A stretch of 64,000 nucleotides of DNA from Epithemia pelagica (taxonomy: Eukaryota; Bacillariophyta; Bacillariophyceae; Surirellales; Surirellaceae), in assembly GCA_946965045.2 (NCBI GenBank), contig OX337240.1:620001-684000 (forward strand), given 5' to 3'. Below are positions 50,838-60,651 of this stretch, piece after piece; within the stretch, counting starts at the first letter, position 1, and each line of letters opens with the position of its first letter. A program made the position numbers and the translations under genes. Under the pieces are notes generated by a model that made no database searches, was not told where the DNA came from, and saw nothing but the letters and a program-made list of their open reading frames with translations.

Positions 50838-51443
50838 AGGGCTGGGTAAGCCGATCCATGTTCGGCTAAGTAGGCTCAGTACATTAATCTACGTAGTACT
50901 ATTTTCATGAGTGTAACAAGTGGGGCGGATGGTCTCAAATTGAAAACTTGCTGCCACGAGAAACAATGCAAATTGGAAGCCATCGCTCGACAATGGTGGA
51001 AGGCATCACCCCCATGGCAATAACTTCCTGAACAATTGAGCCTGCCTGAATCACTTTTACAATAAGAATCTTTACTACTAGAGCAACCTTGCTTTCACTT
51101 TGATTCAGGCACCCTTGAAAAATGAATGAGTTAGGGCGGTCGTTCGATTTCATCACTGCAGAAAAATGAGCGTACCTTTTCAGCCAACTTGGCAAATCTT
51201 CTGTAATTTCAGACAACCATTTCAAAGGTAAAGGCAAAGGACTTACGGTGGTTGGATGTTTATGCGATGCATGGGTGAATGCATACGGCGTCACCGGATC
51301 TCGCCATCATTGTCGAGCGTTTTTGCATTTTTTTGAAATTCCGACCATTTCCGGCGTGACGTGTACTATCTGATTTTATGTACTCTACGTAGATTAATGT
51401 ACTGAGCCTACTTAGCCGAACATGGATCGGCTTACCCAGCCCT
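50838..51443. mobile_element. 606-bp MITE with TA target duplication (Tc1/mariner-like)
   Basis: A perfect 59-bp inverted repeat (starting AGGGCTGGGTAAGCC) bounds the element. TA flanks both ends (50836-50837 and 51444-51445). E1 supplies the empty site: its inverted sequence reads ATCTTCTATCATTCG with one TA. A 119-codon frame at 50935-51294 (minus) matches nothing and is not called. A TA duplication points to the Tc1/mariner group. Confidence 0.93.
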
Positions 51444-51445
51444 TA

Positions 51446-51768
51446 TCATTCGATTCTACAATAGAGGTGCATTGGTTGCACCAAGTTTTGCCGTGAGTCG
51501 CCGTAGTAAATCGCGCGGCGACCACCTTCAACTAGATAAAACGACACCTACAAAACGAATGCAGCGCCGACATCGTTCTCCATGCTCAACCCATGAATGG
51601 AGAAGAGGTTCAGAGCATGGGATCATGGAGCCGTCTCCTATTTGGCAAGAGATCGGTCAAAAGGACCGTTCACCATGGTCAATTTTTGGTAGAACGGTAG
51701 AGGCATAAATAGAAGGGCTATATTAAGGGGATGGCTCGCGCGGATTACGTAGATTTCCTACTGGAGCG
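51446..51768. other. Non-coding subterminal region of E2
   Basis: Inverted match of about 22988-23306, with no gene. Confidence 0.6.
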
Positions 51769-51804
51769 CTACGTCAGGAACATTCTGTCTGAACTCAGCT
51801 TGTA
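51769..51804 (-). repeat. Right terminal inverted repeat of E2
   Basis: Reverse complement of 22952-22987, ending CTGAACTCAGCTTGTA. Confidence 0.85.
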
Positions 51805-51972
51805 GGATCTTCTCTTCGTGCTCTTCTGAAGTTTCCTCAAGAATAGGCCACGTGCCCACGGTCGGTCCAGTAAATCTTTCTTCACAAACTCTTGAGCCCC
51901 CTTTTTTTTCTTTTTTTCGATCACACAATTGAATCTTTCGACAGTCGACACTTTGGTTCTAATTGTTCGCAT

Positions 51973-53742
51973 CGGGTGTGGTGTTCCGAGTTCCACAGTT
52001 TCCTTTAGAAAGCTCAACTCTCAACTGGCAACTGGCAACAGCTCATCAATATTTGCGAACATACAACTCGAAAAAGAAATCTTCGCCCACTATGCACCAG
52101 TACTCGCAGTCTTTGTGACGGCTGCAGACCATTTTGGTCTCGTTGTGGATTGCTCACAACAATAGCAAGCATGATTTTTGAGAATCTTGACGAGGCCGTC
52201 GCAAATGAAGTCGATCAAAGCTCTCCGTTTGGGGAGGACAATGGGTCCATGTACACACCAGTTGGCGATGATTTCTCGTCCATCTCGTTTTTCTATGAAC
52301 AGGATGAAGAAGAAGATGTACTTGACCTTCAAGTTGTTGATTCTATGGAGAAGAAACATGCTCCTACCTTTTCCAGCAATACAAGACTCCACAACGATGA
52401 TAATCATCTCGGGGGGAACGACGGTGAACATGTTACGGTGATAACATGCACGAATATTTTTGAGAATCTTGACGAGGCCGTCGCAAATGAAGTCGATCAA
52501 AGCTCTCCGTTTGGGGAGGACAATGGGTCCATGTACACACCAGTTGGCGATGATTTCTCGTCCATCTCGTTTTTCTATGAACAGGATGAAGAAGAAGATG
52601 TACTTGACCTTCAAGTTGTTGATTCTATGGAGAAAAAACATGCTCCTACCTTTTCCAGCAATACAAGACTCCACAACGATGATAATCATCTCGGGGGGAA
52701 CGACGGTGAACATGTTTCGGTGATAACATGCACGAATGAAGGGAACGAGGGAGAATCTTTGTGCGGATTACGTTCCAAGCCCACTGTTCCGGAAAAGCGA
52801 ACCCATGCTTCACGCAGGAGTTCAGATGCAAACAAAGAATCTGAGAATGATAAAGAGGATAATACCATAACCACAAAGCTGCGAAAGCCCAAACGTCCAG
52901 TTTCCGCTTACAATATCTTCTTCAAGTGGAAGCGCCGTGAGCTTGTGAGAAAAGACATTCACGGGAAACTAACCTTTTCTCAAATTGGCAAGCTGATCGG
53001 CGAGCAGTGGAAAACGATCAATGAAAGTGACCGAGCAAATTACGATCGCCAGGCAAAAAGTGATCAGCTAAGGTACCGAGAAGAAATATCCCTATGGAAG
53101 AAGCAAAAATAAGAGCACAAGCGTCGATTCAAACGACGGGGAGGTTCTCGTTTCAAGAGGGAACGCAATCGCAAGTTCAAGGGGGGCTCGGAACAGGACT
53201 CCTCGGCTTCAAAACGCTTAGTTCATTCCAAAGAAGATGCAAGATCCAGCTCAACTGATCATGTCACTCTCCAAACTAGACATAACAATGCAGTTGCAAG
53301 CAAGAAGTTTCATGGTAGCTGTGAAGGCGATCATGAACAAAGAGAATCATCTCCATGCTTGAACAAAAATGATGACCACAAGAGAGATTCGTCCTTGCGG
53401 CAAGATACTGATCATGGCCACCCATCATTATCTTCTGCAATGGGTGCGCACCCGTTCCTTGTGGCTGCGTTTGTCCCACAAACAACGGAGAATTTATCGT
53501 ATGGGCTTGCGGGCTATGCCGTGCCTCCACCGCCAGAGGCCGCCCCAGCAGCGTCCTCATACAGCCACTTCTACTCGGGCCACCCACAACCGCCCCCCAA
53601 CCACACTGGAGGAGCACCTTACAACTACCACTGCTACGGCCCACCAAACTCATGGCATGGTCATGACTACACCCATCCGTCAAGCTACTGGCATCACGCG
53701 CCCAACTCTACGGTGCCTGCTCCGACTTCATACGCTATGGGG
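51973..53742 (+). repeat. Segmental duplication, short HMG-box copy
   Basis: This block matches 55686-58017 nearly base for base, apart from two missing 282-bp units. The left border is at about TGTGGTGTTCCGAG. The right border is abrupt after TACGCTATGGGG. Confidence 0.9.
52171..53742 (+). pseudogene. Truncated HMG-box gene copy (two repeat units, early stop)
   Basis: The open part 52171-53112 codes for 313 residues: two 94-residue repeats, then the HMG box at about 240-307 (PKRPVSAYNIFF...LWKKQK). TAA at 53110-53112 replaces CAA of the full copy. The frame would otherwise continue to 53742, where homology ends and unrelated sequence adds only a short tail. A protein with the HMG box but no C-terminal half could still be made, so it is either a pseudogene or a truncated variant. 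The full copy is at 55883-58288. Confidence 0.85.
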
Positions 53743-54575
53743 GGTCTTGAAGAAGCAACAAACGCACGAAGATGCATCCGTGTGGTGTGAGCTTTGTTTG
53801 TGGATGAACGACCCGCGACTAGCGAATATAGTCCATACAGTGACGACACTCGAGTATGTACTCAGTTTGTACTACCTAGATCCGTAGGACTTGTTGCTGA
53901 AATTGTGGGATGAAGAGGAGGAATGAAACCACGGCGTGGCCTACATAGATTACCAAAACGGCTCCTTTCAAGGATTTGAGGGAAGGGAATTCCTACCGCA
54001 TCATGGCAGAAGGTAGGTGGTCCCGAAACATGAGCAGAGCGTGATGCTCTGCGGATCGAGCGCCAAGGACGAGAGAGAGAATGGTGAATTCATAACGACC
54101 ACAGCAGAGGCTGAAGGACAAGCCAGGCATATTTCTCGAGGGATGACAAGCTGTGGACACATGACCGTACACAAGCAGGAAACAAACAGGACGACAGCAC
54201 ATGTGGATGTGACTAGGTCGTCCGTTTGTTTTTGGGTGACGACACGCGTGAAAAACAACTTGCAGAACTCACTCATTTGGATGTTGCTCCTTCTGGTCCA
54301 CCCAACGAGAATCCATTCGAGACAAAATGAAGCAACCAGTGACAAAGTTGGATCTATAATTATCATTGCTTCCCCATAACCAGTCAACAGTCAACACCTG
54401 CAAAATCGAAAAAGTGAGAAAGGGCATGTTCCCAATATGAGGAGGAGGAAAGGGCCATAATCGAGCATCTCTACAAGAGGACTCACGAATATAACCAATA
54501 TAAGATCTTCTGTACTACTCTATGTCACAGTGTACATCCTGCTTTTCCCTTTCATTACCGTTTCCACGTATACTT
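53743..54575. other. Unique stretch after the duplication border
   Basis: No supported gene. Frames of up to about 120 codons occur on both strands without recognisable content. Confidence 0.5.
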
Positions 54576-54583
54576 GCTTCGAG

Positions 54584-55182
54584 TAGTGTTGAGGGCATTC
54601 GGCACGGGGCATGCCCAAAAGGTGCATGCCCCCATGACCCGTGACCCTGTGCCCCTCATCGCAAAATATAGTCAGGGCATGCCGCACGACTTAGCGCGAC
54701 TGTTAAGCGACCACACCTGTTGATGATGTTGATTTTGAGGTCGAGTTTGACATACAGACAGTAACAGAACATGACAGTGATGATCCTGGAAACTCTCTTG
54801 AATGAGAATCAAGTCTACCTAGAACACAAGTCGAGGGACCACCACCACCTCCTCCAATAACAGGTAATACCCAGTCATTCGTTCGCCAAATGTTCGACTT
54901 GTCAGTCTTGAAGGAGATAATGGATAGAGAGGTTGCTGGATCAAGGGAAACCCCAGTAGTGCACAGGCTACAGCTACTATTGGTCCCAATGAAGAAGAAG
55001 AGGAGTTCATTTTAGATGATGTCCTGAATTACTAAGTCCTTTACGTGTTGATGTTGCATGAGGTGCCGTAATGGTTACGTAGGGGCATGCCGGGGCATGC
55101 CGGGGGTCATTTTTTGTGACCCCTTAACTCAGCGTGACCCATGACCCGTGACCCCTCTTCCAGGACCGTGCCCTCAACACTA
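54584..55182. mobile_element. 599-bp hAT-type MITE
   Basis: The ends are TAGTGTTGAGGGCA and its inverse. GCTTCGAG is duplicated at 54576-54583 and 55183-55190 (8 bp). The subterminal regions are rich in GGGGCATGCC and GTGACCC motifs. The interior retains what looks like coding remnant, ending in codons for EEEEFILDDVLNY and a stop near 55035, so it may be an internal-deletion derivative of a larger hAT element. Confidence 0.9.
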
Positions 55183-55312
55183 GCTTCGAGGTTCTCTGGA
55201 TCTACTACAAGTACATCATAATACAGTTCTTCACTGTACTGGATACTGGTTACTGGTACATCTTAAGACTCCCCGTCATTCCATACCACTGACCACGATA
55301 ATTACTTTACGC

Positions 55313-55645
55313 AACAAATGGGTCAAGAAGGAAGAGTAGAGGGGCAAACGCTAATCATGCAAACCTAGCATCCAGTTTCTAGTCAACCGTGAAGTCGCTT
55401 CAACAAAAAATGGGTCAAGAAGGAAGAGTAGAGGGGCAAACGCTAATCATGCAAACCTTACATCCAGTTTCTAGTCAACCGTGAAGTCGCTTCAACAAAT
55501 GGGTCAAGAAGAATCATGCAAACCTTACATCCAGTTTCTAGTCAACCGTGAAGTCGCTTCAACAAATGGGTCAAGAAGGAAGAGTAGAGGGGCAAACGCT
55601 AATCATGCAAACTCAGCATCCAGTTCCTAGTCAACCGTGGAGCGC
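55313..55645 (+). repeat. Minisatellite of about 89 bp, four units
   Basis: Units start at ATGGGTCAAGAAG near 55318, 55410, 55499 and 55566. The third unit has an internal deletion of 22 bp. Codon-like content is broken by stops in the first units. It lies just upstream of the full HMG-box duplication. Confidence 0.85.
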
Positions 55646-55685
55646 CAGTTTTGGCATTGTGCTGGCTTCTACCAAGAACATTGCT

Positions 55686-58017
55686 TGGTGTGGTGTTCCG
55701 AGTTCCACAGTTTCCTTTAGAAAGCTCAACTCTCAACTGGCAACTGGCAACAGCTCATCAATATTTGCGAACATACAACTCGAAAAAGAAATCTTCGCCC
55801 ACTATGCACCAGTACTCGCAGTCTTTGTGACGGCTGCAGACCATTTTGGTCTCGTTGTGGATTGCTCACAACAATAGCAAGCATGATTTTTGAGAATCTT
55901 GACGAGGCCGTCGCAAATGAAGTCGATCAAAGCTCTCCGTTTGGGGAGGACAATGGGTCCATGTACACACCAGTTGGCGATGATTTCTCGTCCATCTCGT
56001 TTTTCTATGAACAGGATGAAGAAGAAGATGTACTTGACCTTCAAGTTGTTGATTCTATGGAGAAGAAACATGCTCCTACCTTTTCCAGCAATACAAATCT
56101 CCACAACGATGATAATCATCTCGGGGGGAACGACGGTGAACATGTTACGGTGATAACATGCACGAATATTTTTGAGAATCTTGACGAGGCCGTCGCAAAT
56201 GAAGTCGATCAAAGCTCTCCGTTTGGGGAGGACAATGGGTCCATGTACACACCAGTTGGCGATGATTTCTCGTCCATCTCGTTTTTCTATGAACAGGATG
56301 AAGAAGAAGATGTACTTGACCTTCAAGTTGTTGATTCTATGGAGAAAAAACATGCTCCTACCTTTTCCAGCAATACAAGACTCCACAACGATGATAATCA
56401 TCTCGGGGGGAACGACGGTGAACATGTTACGGTGATAACATGCACGAATATTTTTGAGAATCTTGACGAGGCCGTCGCAAATGAAGTCGATCAAAGCTCT
56501 CCGTTTGGGGAGGACAATGGGTCCATGTACACACCAGTTGGCGATGATTTCTCGTCCATCTCGTTTTTCTATGAACAGGATGAAGAAGAAGATGTACTTG
56601 ACCTTCAAGTTGTTGATTCTATGGAGAAAAAACATGCTCCTACCTTTTCCAGCAATACAAGACTCCACAACGATGATAATCATCTCGGGGGGAACGACGG
56701 TGAACATGTTACGGTGATAACATGCACGAATATTTTTGAGAATCTTGACGAGGCCGTCGCAAATGAAGTCGATCAAAGCTCTCCGTTTGGGGAGGACAAT
56801 GGGTCCATGTACACACCAGTTGGCGATGATTTCTCGTCCATCTCGTTTTTCTATGAACAGGATGAAGAAGAAGATGTACTTGACCTTCAAGTTGTTGATT
56901 CTATGGAGAAAAAACATGCTCCTACCTTTTCCAGCAATACAAGACTCCACAACGATGATAATCATCTCGGGGGGAACGACGGTGAACATGTTTCGGTGAT
57001 AACATGCACGAATGAAGGGAACGAGGGAGAATCTTTGTGCGGATTACGTTCCAAGCCCACTGTTCCGGAAAAGCGAACCCATGCTTCACGCAGGAGTTCA
57101 GATGCAAACAAAGAATCTGAGAATGATAAAGAGGATAATACCATAACCACAAAGCTGCGAAAGCCCAAACGTCCAGTTTCCGCTTACAATATCTTCTTCA
57201 AGTGGAAGCGCCGTGAGCTTGTGAGAAAAGACATTCACGGGAAACTAACCTTTTCTCAAATTGGCAAGCTGATCGGCGAGCAGTGGAAAACGATCAATGA
57301 AAGTGACCGAGCAAATTACGATCGCCAGGCAAAAAGTGATCAGCTAAGGTACCGAGAAGAAATATCCCTGTGGAAGAAGCAAAAACAAGAGCACAAGCGT
57401 CGATTCAAACGACGGGGAGGTTCTCGTTTCAAGAGGGAACGCAATCGCAAGTTCAAGGGGGGCTCGGAACAGGACTCCTCGGCTTCAAAACGCTTAGTTC
57501 ATTCCAAAGAAGATGCAAGATCCAGCTCAACTGATCATGTCACTCTCCAAACTAGACATAACAATGCAGTTGCAAGCAAGAAGTTTCATGGTAGCTGTGA
57601 AGGCGATCATGAACAAAGAGAATCATCTCCATGCTTGAACAAAAATGATGACCACAAGAGAGATTCGTCCTTGCGGCAAGATACTGATCATGGCCACCCA
57701 TCATTATCTTCTGCAATGGGTGCGCACCCGTTCCTTGTGGCTGCGTTTGTCCCACAAACAACGGAGAATTTATCGTATGGGCTTGCGGGCTATGCCGTGC
57801 CTCCACCGCCAGAGGCCGCCCCAGCAGCGTCCTTATACAGCCACTTCTACTCGGGCCACCCACAACCGCCCCCCAACCACACTGGAGGAGCACCTTACAA
57901 CTACCACTGCTACGGCCCACCAAACTCATGGCATGGTCATGACTACACCCATCCGTCAAGCTACTGGCATCACGCGCCCAACTCTACGGTGCCTGCTCCG
58001 ACTTCATACGCTATGGG
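55686..58017 (+). repeat. Segmental duplication, long HMG-box copy
   Basis: Partner of 51973-53742. It includes about 197 bp upstream of the start codon, so the promoter-proximal region was copied too. Confidence 0.9.
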
Positions 58018-58288
58018 GTCACCATCCAGTAGCTCGGAATCCTTCTTCCATGCAGCACCCAGTCCAAACAGCAATGACCACCTGTTAGCATCTCCTCCTG
58101 TTCCATGCTTGACATCCAAATCGACGACTCATCCCGTCCCACAAACAATGCCATTTGCTCCCTTTCTTCCTAGTGGTACCCCGAATGTGAGTGGCGGTGA
58201 CCGGCCAAGTGTTGATTCCAATACAAAACCTCAGTTCCAGCTTCAGTGCACCTTTCTTCGCATGAGAACAAAACGTGTGTCAAACTAG
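55883..58288 (+). CDS. HMG-box protein with four 94-residue tandem repeats
   Basis: 801 residues from the ATG at 55883. Residues 2-377 are four near-identical 94-residue repeats, very acidic (EDNGSMYTP, FYEQDEEEDVLDLQ), which may act as an activation or interaction region. The HMG box lies at about 428-495, with PKRPVSAYNIFFKWKRREL, SQIGKLIGEQWK and YDRQAK, followed by a strongly basic stretch. The C-terminal third is rich in Pro, His, Tyr and Ser. HMG-box proteins bend DNA and act in chromatin or transcription. The last repeat differs from the others in the same way as the last repeat of the short copy (VSVIT for VTVIT), so internal units were added by expansion. Antisense and shifted open frames across the repeats follow from a unit length divisible by three. 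Confidence 0.9.
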   Translation: MIFENLDEAVANEVDQSSPFGEDNGSMYTPVGDDFSSISFFYEQDEEEDVLDLQVVDSMEKKHAPTFSSNTNLHNDDNHLGGNDGEHVTVITCTNIFENLDEAVANEVDQSSPFGEDNGSMYTPVGDDFSSISFFYEQDEEEDVLDLQVVDSMEKKHAPTFSSNTRLHNDDNHLGGNDGEHVTVITCTNIFENLDEAVANEVDQSSPFGEDNGSMYTPVGDDFSSISFFYEQDEEEDVLDLQVVDSMEKKHAPTFSSNTRLHNDDNHLGGNDGEHVTVITCTNIFENLDEAVANEVDQSSPFGEDNGSMYTPVGDDFSSISFFYEQDEEEDVLDLQVVDSMEKKHAPTFSSNTRLHNDDNHLGGNDGEHVSVITCTNEGNEGESLCGLRSKPTVPEKRTHASRRSSDANKESENDKEDNTITTKLRKPKRPVSAYNIFFKWKRRELVRKDIHGKLTFSQIGKLIGEQWKTINESDRANYDRQAKSDQLRYREEISLWKKQKQEHKRRFKRRGGSRFKRERNRKFKGGSEQDSSASKRLVHSKEDARSSSTDHVTLQTRHNNAVASKKFHGSCEGDHEQRESSPCLNKNDDHKRDSSLRQDTDHGHPSLSSAMGAHPFLVAAFVPQTTENLSYGLAGYAVPPPPEAAPAASLYSHFYSGHPQPPPNHTGGAPYNYHCYGPPNSWHGHDYTHPSSYWHHAPNSTVPAPTSYAMGSPSSSSESFFHAAPSPNSNDHLLASPPVPCLTSKSTTHPVPQTMPFAPFLPSGTPNVSGGDRPSVDSNTKPQFQLQCTFLRMRTKRVSN
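55886..57013 (+). repeat. 282-bp in-frame tandem repeat, four units
   Basis: Units at 55886, 56168, 56450 and 56732; the short copy has two, at 52174 and 52456. The units differ at very few bases. Confidence 0.95.
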
Positions 58289-58872
58289 GTAGAGGAAGGG
58301 TATCGGCAATCGGCAACGTGTATACTGACTTCATTGCTCAAGTCTCTCTTGCGTACAAGTAGCTTCCATTAGCTAAAAGATATTACCTCTAGTAGCCCAC
58401 TCGTTCTGTTTATGGTGTTTCTCAGTCTAGCTTTAGGCTATCAGTTATCAGCACGTTGAATCATGAGTCGATTCCGGAATTGTTGGCCACTCAACCGTGC
58501 ATGTGCATGTACATCAACCAAGATGTGTAGGATTTTGTAATGGTTGGAGGTTTTGTATGGTGTGTCCGCAGAGGTTCCGTTGTCAGTTTGAAAATCTGGA
58601 TTTTGTATGTGAGACCACATGATTCTTGGGGGAGGGCAATTGGGGGTTACACATGGTTGTTTCTCCATTCATTGGGACAGACTCCAGAAGACGATTCACA
58701 CAAGTCAAAATGAAATGTCTAATACATAGGATGATGAATCTATCTAGGTAGAAGTAAAAAGCCAAACGATGCAAAAGGGGAGGAGGTCATGGCAACCTCC
58801 TCAACCAAAAAAAAAGAACAAGAGTAGACAGCCAGTCGTTTTTTCATTGTGCGCTTTCCCCGTTTGGTACGT
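58289..58872. other. Intergenic region with a dispersed repeat
   Basis: 58525-58625 resembles 22425-22550 (GTAGGATTTTGTAA, GAGGTTTTGTATG, GGATTTTGTATGTG, CCACATGATTCT). It lies between convergent genes. No gene is supported. Confidence 0.55.
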
Positions 58873-60108
58873 TTAGAATGGAAAACGCTTATTTTCCTCG
58901 TCTTGTTGGGTGGTACTCCCATCGACCACCACGGGATGCCACAGCACTCGTGGTGAGCGTTGAGGGAACCGACGACTTTTTTCCGACAGTGGTTTGGAGG
59001 AGGAAAGGGACGAATGATCGTGAGGAAGTGTAGGTACCTTGTTGTGGTTGTTGTTGGACGACAGGGTCGACGACGATGGAATCGCATAGTGGGATGAGGA
59101 TGATGGACCTTGCAGAGGTTCCTCAGCCTTGTTGTTGTTGTTGTTGCTGGGAACATGAATGTATTGAGGAAGAAACCGTTGTTGTCGACTACTGCTGTGG
59201 ACGGATTTCCGGTCAAATTCATTGGTGATTTCACTCATTTCATCCATGGGTGCCATCCATCCCCCCGAGGTGGAAGCAGCCGCAGCCGTGACGGCTGTCG
59301 TTGTGGCCAGCGGAATGAGGAGGGACCGTCCGGCCATGTCATGGGAAAAAGAGGTGGAAATGGCTGGAGGTGCCACCAAGGCCGACTCCTCGTGTCCAAC
59401 TGGTTCATCCTCTGTCGCAGCATGCCGGGAACGACGACGTGATCTTCGACTGGAACGACCGTCTCCCCCACGACGACGGCCACCCCCATGACCGCCGTCG
59501 TCCTTGTCATGCAACGTGGACGATGCCCATTCCGTCCAGGGGTCCAAGGAGGAACAGGTGGCATAACCAAGCGATGCAAGAGACAGGAGGGTTGGATCCA
59601 CAGCCGTTGTGGTGAGCGCTGCCGTGCTTTCGCAAGATGGTCCTTCAAAGCAGAGACCCGTCGTGTCATCTTGAATGTTGGACAGATTGTTGTTGTTGTT
59701 TTCTTTTTGTCGATTGGACACGTGATGGGAGGATTTCACAAACGCCAGCCTGTTTGGATTGCTCCAGATTTGACTAATCAAATCTTCGTTCCCCTCATCA
59801 TCGACCCCTGGTCCAGTTGATTTTCTTGGTTCTTTTTCCTGCTTGACAGTTCGAGAGGACTTGCTGTCCATCATGAGGGAGTTGTGCGTTGTTGCATGTG
59901 GCTCGTGGTCCGATTGAGAGGAAGACGACGCCTCATCGTCGTCATCGGCCAATGAGAGCGTATGGATTCGTGCCAGCGTCAAACCATCGCTGCTGGCCAC
60001 CATTTCAATAGACGTGTCCGCCTGCCTACGGTCTCGTTCTCCACCACCAGTTCTGGAAACGACAGCTAGTGGTGATTTCATGATGATTCCATGGGAGAGC
60101 GGCCACAA
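58873..60108 (-). CDS. Low-complexity protein of unknown function
   Basis: 411 residues from the Met at 60108 (a second Met is 9 codons on). The sequence is rich in Ser, Asn, Asp and Thr. It has an acidic Ser cluster LADDDDEASSSSQSD, a basic Arg/Ser block RRRGGDGRSSRRSRRRSRH and a Lys/Arg-rich C-terminus. No domain was recognised. The long open frame without introns and host-like composition support a gene. The basic block could direct it to the nucleus, but no function is claimed. Confidence 0.6.
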   Translation of the reverse strand: MWPLSHGIIMKSPLAVVSRTGGGERDRRQADTSIEMVASSDGLTLARIHTLSLADDDDEASSSSQSDHEPHATTHNSLMMDSKSSRTVKQEKEPRKSTGPGVDDEGNEDLISQIWSNPNRLAFVKSSHHVSNRQKENNNNNLSNIQDDTTGLCFEGPSCESTAALTTTAVDPTLLSLASLGYATCSSLDPWTEWASSTLHDKDDGGHGGGRRRGGDGRSSRRSRRRSRHAATEDEPVGHEESALVAPPAISTSFSHDMAGRSLLIPLATTTAVTAAAASTSGGWMAPMDEMSEITNEFDRKSVHSSSRQQRFLPQYIHVPSNNNNNKAEEPLQGPSSSSHYAIPSSSTLSSNNNHNKVPTLPHDHSSLSSSKPLSEKSRRFPQRSPRVLWHPVVVDGSTTQQDEENKRFPF

Positions 60109-60651
60109 AACGCTACAAAATGGTGCTGCCTGTAGTTCTTGGCCAATGGGGATGCGGATCGGTCGTCAAATTTTTGTTTGGCACACGAGGTCACACCAAA
60201 CGAGAGAGGGCAACGTGCGAATTGTTTGTAGGAATTCTATTTCTGATTGTGGATTTAACCTCGTCTTGCATTCAATGGCCATGAATACTTAACGAGTGCA
60301 CAGTGGTGGGAAAGATGACGAGCAAAAGATGGGGACATGGGGACGTGTCACAAAATAGGAAAATGTGTAGCAAAAGCAGAAGAGGAGGATGGTGGAGCTT
60401 TGAAAAAAGTGGATAAAGGACATTGGCATTTTCGAGGGAGGATGACCCGGCTGGTGCTACCGCCAACGGAAAACAAGAAGGAGTACACGTGTTGGCACGC
60501 GGGAACAGCCAATGGATGCCGATGGGGTGCGCCAAAACCAGTCCGCTCCCTGCCAATTTGCATTACCATGGTGCCGACAAAAATAGCGCACGCCGGCTTT
60601 GTGTTCGCATGGTCTGGACTCGCGACACACAAACCACAACCACAACCGCAC
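60109..60651. other. Upstream intergenic stretch
   Basis: Probably contains the promoter of the minus-strand gene. No coding or repeat feature was recognised. Confidence 0.5.

Larger units (their letters stand above)
33153..51804. mobile_element. Large TIR DNA transposon E2, inverted copy carrying copia and MITE insertions
   Basis: The ends at 33153-33188 and 51769-51804 match the E1 ends. Without its copia element (35831-44150) and MITE (50838-51443) it is about 10.3 kb and has the E1 gene order in the opposite orientation. The transposase is broken by a frameshift and by the copia insertion; the other three genes are open. Identity to E1 is patchy: the 185-aa and 279-aa genes, the SET half and most of the transposase are near-identical, while the transposase N-terminus and the dioxygenase half are diverged. 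Confidence 0.87.

Noticed and set aside
50935-51294. 119-codon frame inside the TA-flanked MITE
   Set aside because: No transposase motif and no second copy to test conservation. It is too short to call in a non-autonomous element.
22940-51815. Target-site duplications of E1, E2 or the whole pair
   Set aside because: All combinations of the four flanks were compared by eye; only weak matches (such as ATGAC near both E1 ends, offset on the right) were found.
51973-53742. HMG-box duplication as cargo of transposon E2
   Set aside because: E2 ends at 51804 with the same terminal repeat as E1, and E1 has no HMG-box gene at the matching place, so the duplication is a neighbour, not cargo.
55802-56989. 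395-codon minus-strand open frame across the HMG-box repeats
   Set aside because: It is the antisense of a 282-bp repeat whose length is divisible by three, so any open frame in one unit repeats itself. The sense strand has the start codon, HMG box and full-length product.
52174-57013. Regular repeats as a CRISPR-like array
   Set aside because: Units are 282 bp, contiguous, in frame within a coding sequence and lack spacers. The host appears eukaryotic.
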